Shown here: positions 26,484 to 35,206 of the stretch, one piece after another
How positions within the stretch are numbered: the stretch's first letter is position 1
How the letters are laid out: each line of letters begins with the position of its first letter
DNA from: Pseudothioglobus sp905182815
Lineage (GTDB): Bacteria; Pseudomonadota; Gammaproteobacteria; PS1; Pseudothioglobaceae
Direction: 5' to 3'
Assembly (NCBI RefSeq): GCF_048087625.1
Contig: NZ_CP159805.1
Span: forward strand, 310,001-374,000
DNA: 64,000 nucleotides
Program-made: the position numbers and the translations under genes
Notes under the pieces: generated by a model
What the model saw: only the letters and a program-made list of their open reading frames with translations
Told to the model about the DNA's origin: nothing
Databases searched by the model: none

Positions 26484-27320
26484 ATGAAAAAAAATTTAGA
26501 CTTAATCACACTTCATTCGATAAATGTTCCTGGTGCTCTCGATACTCTTGATAGATATGGTATTTGTGTATTAAAAAACTACGTGTCTTCGTCTGACATT
26601 TCAAATTTGCTTATCGAACATGAAAGAAGTTTTAATCTTGAAAACTGTGATGGAATTTATAGCACTGAAAAACACCCAAACAATAAATATGGCTTAGTTT
26701 CTAGAGGGAAAATAAATAAATTTAATGATAAACTTAGTACAGTAAGATCGATTTTTTCATCTGATTTTATAAAAGATATTTCTGATAGTTATTTTGGTTC
26801 AAAATCATCAGTGTGTGACGATATTTTTTTTACTCATGAAAAAGAGTCAAATGTTCCAATTTTGCCGTGGCATTTTGACAGGCAGCAGTCTTTAAAATTT
26901 TATATCAATCTAGTGAATGTTAATAAAACTAATGGGGCATTTGAATATGATATTGGCTCTCATAGGGAAGGACATTTTCGCGCTAATTTTTACATTTTAT
27001 CTGGAGTAAAAGTAGGGGACATTCCCAATGATATCCCAGATAATGAGCTACATAACCCAACAACAATTATAGCAGATGCTGGTGACTTAATTATTTTTGA
27101 TCCAGATGGATTTCATAGGGGTGGTATTATTATGGAGGGTCAACAAAGAAAAGTAATAAGAGGGCAATCACACCCGATTCCAAATAGAGGATATACAGCA
27201 AGATTTTTCGATACTCACTGGTGGCTTCAAAGCCCTTTAAATTTAATGAAGTTTTTAAAAAATAGTGCAATAAGAAATATTCCGAATAAAAGACTAACAA
27301 GAGCAAATACAAGAGGATGA
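26484..27320 (+). CDS. Phytanoyl-CoA dioxygenase (PhyH)-like Fe(II)/2-oxoglutarate oxygenase
   Basis: A 278-residue protein with the iron facial triad: H130 and D132 in LPWHFDRQQ, and H211 in DGFHRGG, followed by an arginine (RKVIRGQSH) to bind 2-oxoglutarate. LDRYGICVLKNYVSSSDI at the N-terminus is typical of PhyH. The reaction would be hydroxylation, or possibly epimerisation or desaturation, using O2 and 2-oxoglutarate. After three methyltransferases, the target may be a sugar or an acyl group on it. The family call is strong; the substrate is not known. Confidence 0.75.
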   Translation: MKKNLDLITLHSINVPGALDTLDRYGICVLKNYVSSSDISNLLIEHERSFNLENCDGIYSTEKHPNNKYGLVSRGKINKFNDKLSTVRSIFSSDFIKDISDSYFGSKSSVCDDIFFTHEKESNVPILPWHFDRQQSLKFYINLVNVNKTNGAFEYDIGSHREGHFRANFYILSGVKVGDIPNDIPDNELHNPTTIIADAGDLIIFDPDGFHRGGIIMEGQQRKVIRGQSHPIPNRGYTARFFDTHWWLQSPLNLMKFLKNSAIRNIPNKRLTRANTRG

Positions 27321-27324
27321 TTTA

Positions 27325-27455
27325 TATTAATGCTAGCCATGTTAAAGGATTGATATCTTTGGTAATGTATAAAAAATTTATGATAAGTTTAATAATGATG
27401 CTGAACTAGTTTTATGGGGCGCAGACAATACTATGCGGGAGTTCTTGTATGTTAA
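27325..27455 (+). pseudogene. fcl: Internal fragment of a GDP-L-fucose synthase gene (fcl relic)
   Basis: Two frames together spell part of Fcl. Frame one gives INASHVKGLISLVMYKKF, matching the SHVIPALMQRF region of the intact enzyme. The other frame gives DKFNNDAELVLWGADN and then TMREFLYV, matching KVNNDPEVVVWGTGN and ALREFLFV at 7000-7070. A frameshift joins them, and both ends are missing. So this is a relic of a second fcl copy that diverged from the intact gene. Confidence 0.85.
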
Positions 27456-27818
27456 TCACTCAATATGGGGCATAATAATAGAGTACACATCAGAAGACAT
27501 AAGCAGCTTGTTATTAATTCCATCTCCTAAAAAGGTAATTATAGGTAGAAGTGTAAAAAACATGGATTCAGATAAAGACACCGTATTTATGTCTAAATTA
27601 AACACTTTATTGTTAATGCATGCCAAGTATTATAATAAATCTTTACAAACTGATATCGTTACTATGGGACACTTTAAGTGGGTTGTAGGATTTTTTGTTG
27701 CAACGATAGTGGGAAAATAACGATTGTTACAATAATAAATACTTCAAGTTTTCAGATGGCAAGCTACTTTACGAAGAGCGGATATAAATTTAATAGATAT
27801 CATTTTTAGGAGAAAATT
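27456..27818. other. Gap with an open frame continuing from the fcl relic; no recognisable gene
   Basis: The frame of the fcl relic stays open to a stop at 27718-27720 (95 codons if counted from an internal ATG at 27433). After the MREFLYV relic part the sequence (SPKKVIIGRSVKNMDSDKDT and onward) resembles no family I know, and has no ribosome binding site for that ATG. It may be more debris. The last bases hold TAGGAG, the ribosome binding site for the fusion gene at 27819. Confidence 0.4.
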
Positions 27819-30065
27819 TTGTACTATATTAGAGATATAGATAATTATCAAGTTTATTCAGATACAAAGCTTACTGAGATTGTAGAGTTGCAGAAAATAA
27901 ACGAAATTAAATTTCTTTGTGTGATAAATTCTATGAATTGCATTATTGGCATTATTTCACTTGGTGATATTGTGAATGCATTAGCCAAAAACGGTTCTGT
28001 AAAAAATATTACAGCAGAAGGCGTAATGAATAGTAAATTTGCCTATGCAAAGAAACATGACAAGAAAAATACCTTAATCCATCTTTTGGAGAAGTATAAA
28101 TTTGTTCCTGTCTTGGACAGTAATAAAAAAATCAAATTAATAATGGCGGGCGACCCTTTAAAGCGTGAGTTTAAAATTGGTAATCACCAAATTAAAAATC
28201 AAGAAGATTATATTCTAATCGCAGAAATTGGTAATAACCATAATGGAAGTTTAAAAAAGGCTTTTGAATTAATTAGACATGCTAAAAGTAGCGGAGCAGA
28301 TATTGCTAAATTTCAGATGCGAGATTTAGATAGCCTTTATGGGGATAATTCTATTTCACATGATCTTTCAACTGAATATGTAATCAATCTTTTGAAAAAA
28401 ATGTCGCTTACTAATAACGAGATGTGCCAATGTTTCGATTATTGTAAAGAGATTGGTATTACGCCACTTTGTACTCCGTTTGATTTAGTTAGTCTTGATA
28501 CATTAGAAAAATATGGCTTAGATGGGTATAAAGTGGCTTCTGCTGATTTGACGAATCATGAATTACTGACTGCATTAGTAGAGACTAAAAAACCATTAAT
28601 TGTCTCAACTGGCATGTCTAGTGACGAAGATATTGATGCTGCAATTTCATTATTAGAGGAAAACTATGTGAATTACGCACTTTGTCATGCAAACTCTACT
28701 TATCCTGTGCCATTTTCAGATGTACATCTAAACTACATTGATAATCTAAAAAGAAGAACAAATTCTGTAATTGGTTATTCAGGACATGAAAGGGGGTGGC
28801 ACATTCCGCTAGCAGCATTTACTAAGGGCGCACAGATTATTGAAAAACACTTTACATTGGATAAGAGTTTAGAAGGTAATGACCATAAAGTTAGTCTACT
28901 GCCTGGTGAGCTATCTGATTTAAATCAATGCCTTTCTGATTTATCTCAAGCATTAGGTATTGGCTATAAAAGACAGCTCACTCAAGGTGAAGCAACTAAC
29001 AAGGTTGCCCTAGCTAAGTCACTTTTTTGTGTTAACCCTATCAAGCAAGGGGAATTAATTTTAGAGTCAAATATTGTTGTCATGTCACCAGGAAATGGTT
29101 TGAGTCCTCGTCATAGAAAAGCACTAATTGGCAGACCGTCTAATCGTGATATAGAGTCAGGGCAGCCATTCTACTCAATAGATTTAGAGGTTGAGCAAAA
29201 AATAGAAAAGATTAATCCACCGAAATATTTTAAATGGTGTATTCCTGTTAGGCATAGGGATGTTTATAGATTGTATGAAATATTTAACCCTCCAGCAATA
29301 GAATTTCATTTATCCTTCAAGGATTTGTTAATAGATGATAAAAAAATATTAACCAGGCCTTTGGGGTGTGAAGTAATTATCCATGCGCCAGAGCAGTTTG
29401 ATGGTGACTTTGTTATTGACCTATTTTCTGACGACAATAATATAGTTGAACAATCTATAAAATTACTTAATATGGTTTTTATTAAAGCAAGAAAAATTTC
29501 TAGTCTTATAGGGTATGAGGATAAACCCAAGATTATCATCAACTGTGGGGGACATACAACAGATGGTTTTTTAAGTGATATAGATGTCAAAAGGATGATT
29601 AATAATTTTGCAACTAATATTGAAAAGTTAGATTTTTCTGGTTGCAGGTTTCTCGCACAAACTATGCCACCCTATCCATGGCACTTTGGAGGGCAATCTT
29701 TTCACAATCAGTTTACCAGCGCAGAGAATATTAATGCTATCTTAAATAGCACGAAAGCTAAAATTGAAATATGCCTAGATACATCCCATAGTTATATGTG
29801 GTGTAATCATACTTCTGAAAATTTTAATCGATTTATAGATGAAATTTCATGCCATGTGACACATATTCATATTTCAGATGCATCAGGTGAAGCTGAAGAA
29901 GGCTTACAAATTGGTAGAGGGGATATAAATTTTGTACATATGTTAGATTCATTAAAAAGCTTAAAAAATAATGCTACACTTTTGCCAGAGGTATGGCAAG
30001 GGCATGATAATTTTGGAGCAGGATTTAAAATTGCACTAGAAAAATTAAATGAACTTCATTATTAA
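27819..30065 (+). CDS. Nonulosonate synthase fusion: CBS pair - NeuB - SAF - xylose-isomerase-like TIM barrel
   Basis: A 748-residue multidomain protein. Residues 1-120 look like a CBS-domain pair (FLCVINSMNCIIGIISLGDI, KFVPVLDSNKKIKLIMAGDP). Residues 130-375 are the NeuB domain, with IAEIGNNHNGSLKKAFELI, AKFQMRD, STGMSS, SGHERGW and EKHFTLDK. Residues 398-457 are an antifreeze-like SAF domain. About 470-748 is a TIM barrel like xylose isomerase/endonuclease IV (ICLDTSHSYMWCNHT, HIHISDASGEAEEGLQ). NeuB condenses phosphoenolpyruvate with a hexose derivative to make sialic, legionaminic or pseudaminic-type acids. The barrel could provide an isomerisation or epimerisation step and CBS could regulate. 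The start is TTG with AGGAG before it. The individual activities are inferred. Confidence 0.87.
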   Translation: MYYIRDIDNYQVYSDTKLTEIVELQKINEIKFLCVINSMNCIIGIISLGDIVNALAKNGSVKNITAEGVMNSKFAYAKKHDKKNTLIHLLEKYKFVPVLDSNKKIKLIMAGDPLKREFKIGNHQIKNQEDYILIAEIGNNHNGSLKKAFELIRHAKSSGADIAKFQMRDLDSLYGDNSISHDLSTEYVINLLKKMSLTNNEMCQCFDYCKEIGITPLCTPFDLVSLDTLEKYGLDGYKVASADLTNHELLTALVETKKPLIVSTGMSSDEDIDAAISLLEENYVNYALCHANSTYPVPFSDVHLNYIDNLKRRTNSVIGYSGHERGWHIPLAAFTKGAQIIEKHFTLDKSLEGNDHKVSLLPGELSDLNQCLSDLSQALGIGYKRQLTQGEATNKVALAKSLFCVNPIKQGELILESNIVVMSPGNGLSPRHRKALIGRPSNRDIESGQPFYSIDLEVEQKIEKINPPKYFKWCIPVRHRDVYRLYEIFNPPAIEFHLSFKDLLIDDKKILTRPLGCEVIIHAPEQFDGDFVIDLFSDDNNIVEQSIKLLNMVFIKARKISSLIGYEDKPKIIINCGGHTTDGFLSDIDVKRMINNFATNIEKLDFSGCRFLAQTMPPYPWHFGGQSFHNQFTSAENINAILNSTKAKIEICLDTSHSYMWCNHTSENFNRFIDEISCHVTHIHISDASGEAEEGLQIGRGDINFVHMLDSLKSLKNNATLLPEVWQGHDNFGAGFKIALEKLNELHY

Positions 30066-30127
30066 AAAATATCAATAGTTTTTTTGGAAGTTAGAGGATA
30101 TTTATTGATATTAAATTATACAATAAT

Positions 30128-31078
30128 ATGACTATAAGCGAAAAAATGGCAAACAAAATTCCTGGATTAACAGTAAGTATTCCTTTATTTTTTAATGAAA
30201 ATGAATCAATTGATTACAAAACATTAACTAAATATATTGAGGATCTTGGGACGCAAAAATATATTGCCGCCATATATAGCATGGCATACAATACTCGCTA
30301 CAGAATGTTGAGCGAACAAGAGGTTCTAGAGGTTAATATTGAGATTCTGAGATTAGCTAAAGAAAATAATTTAGTATGCTATGTTGGACATCCTTATATT
30401 TTTAATAGACAAAGATTAGAGGACTATTTAGAGAGTATTTCTAAATATAATCCTGCAGGCATCTCAATGCTTTATCCTGAAAGGTATTACGGAATAGATG
30501 AGCCAATTATTGATTTTTTAAAGTTACCGGAAAAGTTCGGTTTAAAGTCTGTGCTTCATGAAATGAAACTGGTATCAGGGTTTGACGGCTCCCTTATTAA
30601 TTGGCCTGCAGATTTGTTACGTAAAGCTATTCGATTAGATTCAGTAATTGGGGTGAAAGAAGATTCTAAAGATGAAAACATTACTCAAATTGTTTTACAA
30701 GAGTGCAAGAAAAAAGGTTCAGTATGCATTCTTGCTGGTGGGGGTAAGCTGCAAGCGTTAAAATATATAGACAAAGGGTTAAACACTTGGCTTAATGGCT
30801 CAACTATTTTTTGCCCAAAAATTATAGATAAGATATATCCTGCAATTATGAAAAATAATGATAGAGAAATCTCCTTTTATATTGAAAACATAGAGAAGCC
30901 TTTTTTTGATGAAATTGTGAAAATTTTTGGGTGGCATTTAGCACACAAAGCGGCGTTACAGTTTTTTGGCTATGGAATGAGGTATGAGAGATTCCCTCAT
31001 CCAATAATGCCTTTAGATTCGTATAATAAAATTTCTGATACTTTAAAAAATATCCAAAATAGTATTAAAAAATTATGA
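30128..31078 (+). CDS. DapA/NanA-family class I lyase (dihydrodipicolinate synthase-like)
   Basis: A 316-residue TIM-barrel protein. The Schiff-base lysine is K177 in VIGVKEDSKDE, and the start KIPGLTVSIPLFFNENESID is a typical beginning. The GVKED motif and length fit the DapA/NanA superfamily. The GxxGE-type motif of true DapA is replaced by SMAYNTRYRMLSEQE. Between a NeuB fusion and a CMP-sugar synthetase, it probably acts on a 2-keto-3-deoxy sugar acid, perhaps releasing or making pyruvate adducts. A catabolic role would be unexpected here. Confidence 0.8.
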   Translation: MTISEKMANKIPGLTVSIPLFFNENESIDYKTLTKYIEDLGTQKYIAAIYSMAYNTRYRMLSEQEVLEVNIEILRLAKENNLVCYVGHPYIFNRQRLEDYLESISKYNPAGISMLYPERYYGIDEPIIDFLKLPEKFGLKSVLHEMKLVSGFDGSLINWPADLLRKAIRLDSVIGVKEDSKDENITQIVLQECKKKGSVCILAGGGKLQALKYIDKGLNTWLNGSTIFCPKIIDKIYPAIMKNNDREISFYIENIEKPFFDEIVKIFGWHLAHKAALQFFGYGMRYERFPHPIMPLDSYNKISDTLKNIQNSIKKL

Positions 31079-31179
31079 TTGATGTTCGTAATTTGCAATC
31101 CTTATTATGTTTCAGTTATAGATCTTTTATTGAAAAACTAAACAATAAGCTATAAAGGGTATAAAAAAATATTTATATT

Positions 31180-31896
31180 ATGAATAAAATTAAATATACT
31201 GCATTTGTACCAGCAAGATCTGGCTCTAAAAGATTACCAGGCAAAAATATTAAATTATTAGCTGGAAAACCATTGGTTGTTTGGACCCTTGAGGCTTTTA
31301 TTAACTCTAGCAAGGTTGGTGAAGTTATTTTTTCAACTGATTCTATGGAATACTGGCAAATAGTAAAAGAATATATTAAATCAGATAAGCTTATTTTAGA
31401 TTTTAGGAGCTCAGAGGAGGCTGGAGATTCAGTCAAGATATTTGATTATCTTAAAAATGAAAATAAGAAAATATTTGACAATAGGGATGGTGTTTTTATT
31501 TTGGCATTACCAACAGCGCCTTTTCGAACAACAGCTCATATTAATGAGGCAATAGATTTATACGAAACCCTAGGGAAGCCAGTTTTCTCAGCAGTACAAT
31601 ATGGTTTTTCCATTTCATTTGCATTTACACAAAGTGATAATAATTGGCAAGCTGTATTTGAGGATAGTCCAATGATAACAGGCAATACTCGTAGTCAAGA
31701 TCAGGCTGAAATTTATCATCCAAACGGCGCTATTTATCTACGGCCTATTAATGATTTAAGATCAAATGAATTAACAACTTTGTATGAAGGTGCAATCCCA
31801 TACATAATGAGTGATATTGATTCAGCTGATATCGATAACGAGATAGACTTTATGGTAGCTGCAGCTGTTATAAAAAGTAAAAAAACAATCAATTAG
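31180..31896 (+). CDS. CMP-nonulosonate cytidylyltransferase (NeuA/PseF-like)
   Basis: A 238-residue nucleotidyltransferase that should activate the nonulosonic acid with CTP. The motif ARSGSKRLPGKNIKLLAGKP (12-31) is the NeuA/KdsB-type signature, with EVIFSTDS, LALPTAPFRTTAHINEAIDL and YHPNGAIYL further on. DIDSADIDNEIDF at the end is the usual closing motif. With the NeuB fusion it forms the core of a CMP-NulO pathway. Which acid (legionaminate-, pseudaminate- or sialate-like) cannot be told. Confidence 0.88.
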   Translation: MNKIKYTAFVPARSGSKRLPGKNIKLLAGKPLVVWTLEAFINSSKVGEVIFSTDSMEYWQIVKEYIKSDKLILDFRSSEEAGDSVKIFDYLKNENKKIFDNRDGVFILALPTAPFRTTAHINEAIDLYETLGKPVFSAVQYGFSISFAFTQSDNNWQAVFEDSPMITGNTRSQDQAEIYHPNGAIYLRPINDLRSNELTTLYEGAIPYIMSDIDSADIDNEIDFMVAAAVIKSKKTIN

Positions 31897-31914
31897 CTAC
31901 TAAGGGTATTTAAA

Positions 31915-33306
31915 TTGAAGACTTCTGATGCATTTAAATTAATTGTCCAGGTAGAGAATTTGGTTAATATTGACGTATTTACATGGAAAGGTTTTAACAC
32001 CTGGCCAATCGTTAGGCAAATATTATGGTTTGAGTTAACAAATGGTTCTTTAAATAATAAACTAGATACCCAGAAAACTTTTCTAGAAGTTCTTGTAAAG
32101 ATTACAAGGCTAGTATCAACTATGTATTATTCATTCAGAAGGGAACAAGTAAGCACAAATAATACAAAAATATTTATCTCCCGTCCAACTTATTTACAGG
32201 AATTACATTCTGGGAAGTATTTTGATAGAATAGTAGATCCAATTATTGAGTCGTTAGATGTAAATGAAAAAATAACCAAATATTACGTTTCAAAGCCATC
32301 AAAAGAGAAAGAGTTGATGTATGAGTCTTTGGTTATGCGCCAAAGTATTTCTATTAACGTTCCAACTCTCACTATTGAACAAAAAAAAGTCATACATCAA
32401 ATCGAGCATGTATCAGGTATTAATGAATTAGAGTTGCAACAAAGGTATAAAATTTTTTTAGGTTCATTTATTAGGTGGTTTATTTCAGCAAAAAGAATTT
32501 TATCAAAACAGAAAAAATTAAAAGAGATATATTTATCGAGCTGGTATTTTCCAGATATGATGGGAATTTGTGCCGCTGCAAGCGAGCTAGGTATTAAAAC
32601 AATAGATGTGCAACATGGCAAGCAAGGAAAATATCAAGCCATGTATAGTGGTTGGACAAAAATTACTGAAAGCGGCTATGCCTTAATGCCAAATAATTTT
32701 TGGTGCTGGGGTCAGCCAAGTTGTGACCATATTCTTGCATCATCTGCAGGAAGAAAAAACCACACTCCATTCATTGGGGGCTATCCTTGGATAGATTACT
32801 ATAAGAAAAAAATAATTCCAACTACTTCTTATATTCATAACAAAATGGTCAACGTACTTCTAACAATGCAACCCCCACAGGGCGAGAATAAAGTGAGAAT
32901 CCCAGATTTTATTATTGACTTCATGTCATCTAGACAGATGATAGATGTTCATTTTACTTTTAGACTCCACCCAAATGATATTGTGGGAAGAGATTATTGT
33001 GAACATAAATTAAAGTTAATTAGTCAAGATTTATACTCATTAGATTTTGGCAATAAAAATTTGTATGATGTTTTTATGGTTTCAACAGCCCATATAACTG
33101 CATATAGCTCATGCTGTTATGAGGCAGCAATATTTAATGTACCAACATTATTGTTTGGTAAGGAGTCAAGAGATATTTATGAAGATGAGATAAGGGACGG
33201 CTTCTTTAAATGGACTGATGGAAATGTGCCTGATTTAAGTACATGGATAAGTAATTTAAAAGATAATAATGTAAGCTGCAGTAATTACATTAAAACAACT
33301 AATTAA
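31915..33306 (+). CDS. Putative GT-B glycosyltransferase, likely nonulosonate transferase
   Basis: A 463-residue cytoplasmic protein starting TTG at 31915. It carries IDVQHGKQGKYQAMYSGW (about 233-250), TFRLHPNDIVGRDY (about 345) and TAYSSCCYEAAIFNVPTLLF, an arrangement of HG, HP and S/E motifs like that of polysialyltransferase and capsule-transferase families (KpsS/GT38/GT52 style). It follows the CMP-sugar synthetase by 18 bases, so a CMP-nonulosonate donor is likely. I cannot name the family exactly. Confidence 0.6.
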   Translation: MKTSDAFKLIVQVENLVNIDVFTWKGFNTWPIVRQILWFELTNGSLNNKLDTQKTFLEVLVKITRLVSTMYYSFRREQVSTNNTKIFISRPTYLQELHSGKYFDRIVDPIIESLDVNEKITKYYVSKPSKEKELMYESLVMRQSISINVPTLTIEQKKVIHQIEHVSGINELELQQRYKIFLGSFIRWFISAKRILSKQKKLKEIYLSSWYFPDMMGICAAASELGIKTIDVQHGKQGKYQAMYSGWTKITESGYALMPNNFWCWGQPSCDHILASSAGRKNHTPFIGGYPWIDYYKKKIIPTTSYIHNKMVNVLLTMQPPQGENKVRIPDFIIDFMSSRQMIDVHFTFRLHPNDIVGRDYCEHKLKLISQDLYSLDFGNKNLYDVFMVSTAHITAYSSCCYEAAIFNVPTLLFGKESRDIYEDEIRDGFFKWTDGNVPDLSTWISNLKDNNVSCSNYIKTTN

Positions 33307-34209
33307 ATGATTAATTTAGCACCAATAGTTTTATTTGTCTATAACCGTCCAGACCATACAGTGAAAACAATAAAAGCTTTACAGAAAAATGAGTTAGCAA
33401 GTGAAAGTGAACTTTTTATATATAGTGATGAAGCAAAAAATGACGATGCTCAGATAGCTGTTGATAAGGTGCGAAAGTATATAAATAAGATAGACGGATT
33501 TAAAAAAGTTACAGTCATTAAAAGAGAAACAAACTGGGGACTTTCAAGATCGATAATTAATGGCGTTACAGACGTAATTAATAAATATAAAAAGATAATT
33601 GTTCTTGAAGATGATCTGGTTACTAGTTTTTACTTTTTGAGGTTTATGAATGAAAGTTTAGATATGTATGAAAAAGATAATCAGGTTGCATCTATACATG
33701 GCTATATCTACCCAATAGAAAACTTGCCTGATAATTTTTTTATAAGAGGTGCTGATTGTTGGGGGTGGGGAACATGGAAAAATAAGTGGGATATTTTTGA
33801 ACCTGATGGACAAAAACTTTTGAACGAATTAACTGCTAAAAACTTATTAAAAGAAGCTGACTTTAATAATAGTTTTGGTTTTATAAAAATGTTAAAAGGT
33901 CAAATAAATGGTAAGAACGACTCTTGGGCCGTTAGATGGAATATGAGTGCATTTTTAAAAAATATGGTTACTTTATATCCAGGGAAAAGCTATGTACAAA
34001 ATATTGGATTCGATTCTCAGGGCACACACTCTACAGAAACTGATGTTTTTAATGCAAATTTAAACACAGAGTTTATTCTAGAAAGAATAGAAACTAATGA
34101 AAATCTTGAGGCAAGAAAAAAATTTGAATTATTTTTTAAAAAAATAAAACCTTCTGTGCTTAGAAGAATAACATTAAAAATATTATTTACTTATGAAAAA
34201 TTTTATTAA
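33307..34209 (+). CDS. GNT-I-like glycosyltransferase (GT2/GT13-type fold)
   Basis: A 300-residue transferase. APIVLFVYNRPDHTVKTIKA at the start, IIVLEDDLVTSFYFLRFMNE as the metal-binding site (EDD near 100-102), and ADCWGWGTWKNKWDIF in the acceptor region are the hallmarks of this type. The ATG follows the previous stop without a gap, and the end overlaps the next gene by 17 bases. A paralogue of the same type is at 55032. Donor and linkage are unknown. Confidence 0.78.
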   Translation: MINLAPIVLFVYNRPDHTVKTIKALQKNELASESELFIYSDEAKNDDAQIAVDKVRKYINKIDGFKKVTVIKRETNWGLSRSIINGVTDVINKYKKIIVLEDDLVTSFYFLRFMNESLDMYEKDNQVASIHGYIYPIENLPDNFFIRGADCWGWGTWKNKWDIFEPDGQKLLNELTAKNLLKEADFNNSFGFIKMLKGQINGKNDSWAVRWNMSAFLKNMVTLYPGKSYVQNIGFDSQGTHSTETDVFNANLNTEFILERIETNENLEARKKFELFFKKIKPSVLRRITLKILFTYEKFY

Positions 34210-35002
34210 ATCATTAATTCCCCCAATTGCACTAAAAACTTTGCAAAAAATCAGATTCTATAGATATGGCTGGAAAGGTGATTATGCCACTTGGCAGGAC
34301 GCTGAAAACGACTCTATTGGATACGATAGTGAAAAAATACTTCAAAAAGTAAAAACATCAATGCTAAAGGTGAAGAGTGGCGAGGCAGCATATGAGAGAG
34401 ATGGTGTAATATTTGATGAAATCCAATATTCTTGGCAACTTCTTTCAGGACTTATGTTTGCAAGTAGCGTGGGAAAAGGTGCGCTCAAGGTTCTTGATTT
34501 TGGAGGAAGTTTGGGAACTAGCTATTATCAAAATAAATTTTTTTTAGATAAACTTGATGATGTGTCCTGGAGCATCGTTGAGCAGAAACACTTTGTAGAT
34601 ACTGGAAAAAAATATTTTGAAGACGATAAGCTGAAATTCTTTTATGATGTGAGTGAATGTATAAGGCAAGAAAACCCAAATGTATTACTGCTTTCGAGTG
34701 TTCTTATGTACATAGAGAAGCCTTATGAATTGCTAGATACCCTATTAGAATATGATTTTAAATATATATTAATAGATAAAACTCAGTTTAGCAAAAGCAA
34801 TGAAAGAATAACACTTCAAATTGTTCCGCCAAGCATTTATAAGGGGAGCTATCCTTGTAGGTCTTTTAAGGAAGCAACTTTAAAGGAGTATTTTATAAAA
34901 CATCAGTATAGTATATTAGAGGATTTTCATTCTTATGATGATCACGATGAATTTGAATTTAAGGGAATGATTATAGAGAAGGTCAATAATCAGAATGTAT
35001 AA
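34193..35002 (+). CDS. Putative methyltransferase, TIGR04325 family
   Basis: A 269-residue protein with the features of the TIGR04325 putative methyltransferases of LPS clusters: YRYGWKGDYATWQDAEND, GYDSEKILQKV, GEAAYERDGVIFDEIQYSW, then VLDFGGSLGTSYYQNKFFL as SAM site and WSIVEQKHFVDTGKKYF. It ends with EFKGMIIEK. It overlaps the GT gene by 17 bases. Its own end overlaps a relic of the GT8-like gene by 8 bases. The acceptor is unknown, as for the family. Confidence 0.85.
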   Translation: MKNFIKSLIPPIALKTLQKIRFYRYGWKGDYATWQDAENDSIGYDSEKILQKVKTSMLKVKSGEAAYERDGVIFDEIQYSWQLLSGLMFASSVGKGALKVLDFGGSLGTSYYQNKFFLDKLDDVSWSIVEQKHFVDTGKKYFEDDKLKFFYDVSECIRQENPNVLLLSSVLMYIEKPYELLDTLLEYDFKYILIDKTQFSKSNERITLQIVPPSIYKGSYPCRSFKEATLKEYFIKHQYSILEDFHSYDDHDEFEFKGMIIEKVNNQNV

Positions 35003-35075
35003 CTATTACACACTTTTCGATAGTAGCTACTTAACTCGTGGCTTACCATGTACGAAACGCTCAAAAAATATCAGT
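34995..35075 (+). pseudogene. 5' relic of the GT8-like transferase gene
   Basis: The first bases repeat the start of the intact gene at 35828. The relic encodes MYNYYTLFDSSYLTRGL, against MYSYCTLFDSNYLTRGL, then slips frame to MYETLKKYQ (intact MYESLKKYS) and stops. It overlaps the stop of the gene before it by 8 bases, just as the intact gene does. So it marks an earlier copy of this junction, replaced in a recombination event. Confidence 0.88.
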
Positions 35076-35206
35076 AGTAATATCTTCGTACGATTAATAC
35101 AAAAAAATGCTTAAAAGATTAAAAAAAATATACAAGCAAGAGCAGTTTAATCCAAAAATACTTGGATTAGTTGTTAATCCGTTTTATTTTGCAAGAAAAG
35201 GTTTGT
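35076..35206 (+). repeat. Direct repeat, copy 1 (5' end of methyltransferase gene and its leader)
   Basis: About 131 bases, from AGTAATATCTT to AAGGTTTGT, that recur at 40055-40186 in the same orientation with roughly 90 percent identity by eye. The repeat spans the leader and the first 33 codons of the methyltransferase at 35107. The two copies bracket about 5 kb (35107-40034) containing methyltransferases, transferases, fdtA/fdtB and a fucosyltransferase. Confidence 0.9.

Noticed and set aside
27433..27720. A real 95-residue protein
   Set aside because: Its first codons are the middle of an fcl relic; there is no ribosome binding site and no recognisable family for the remainder.
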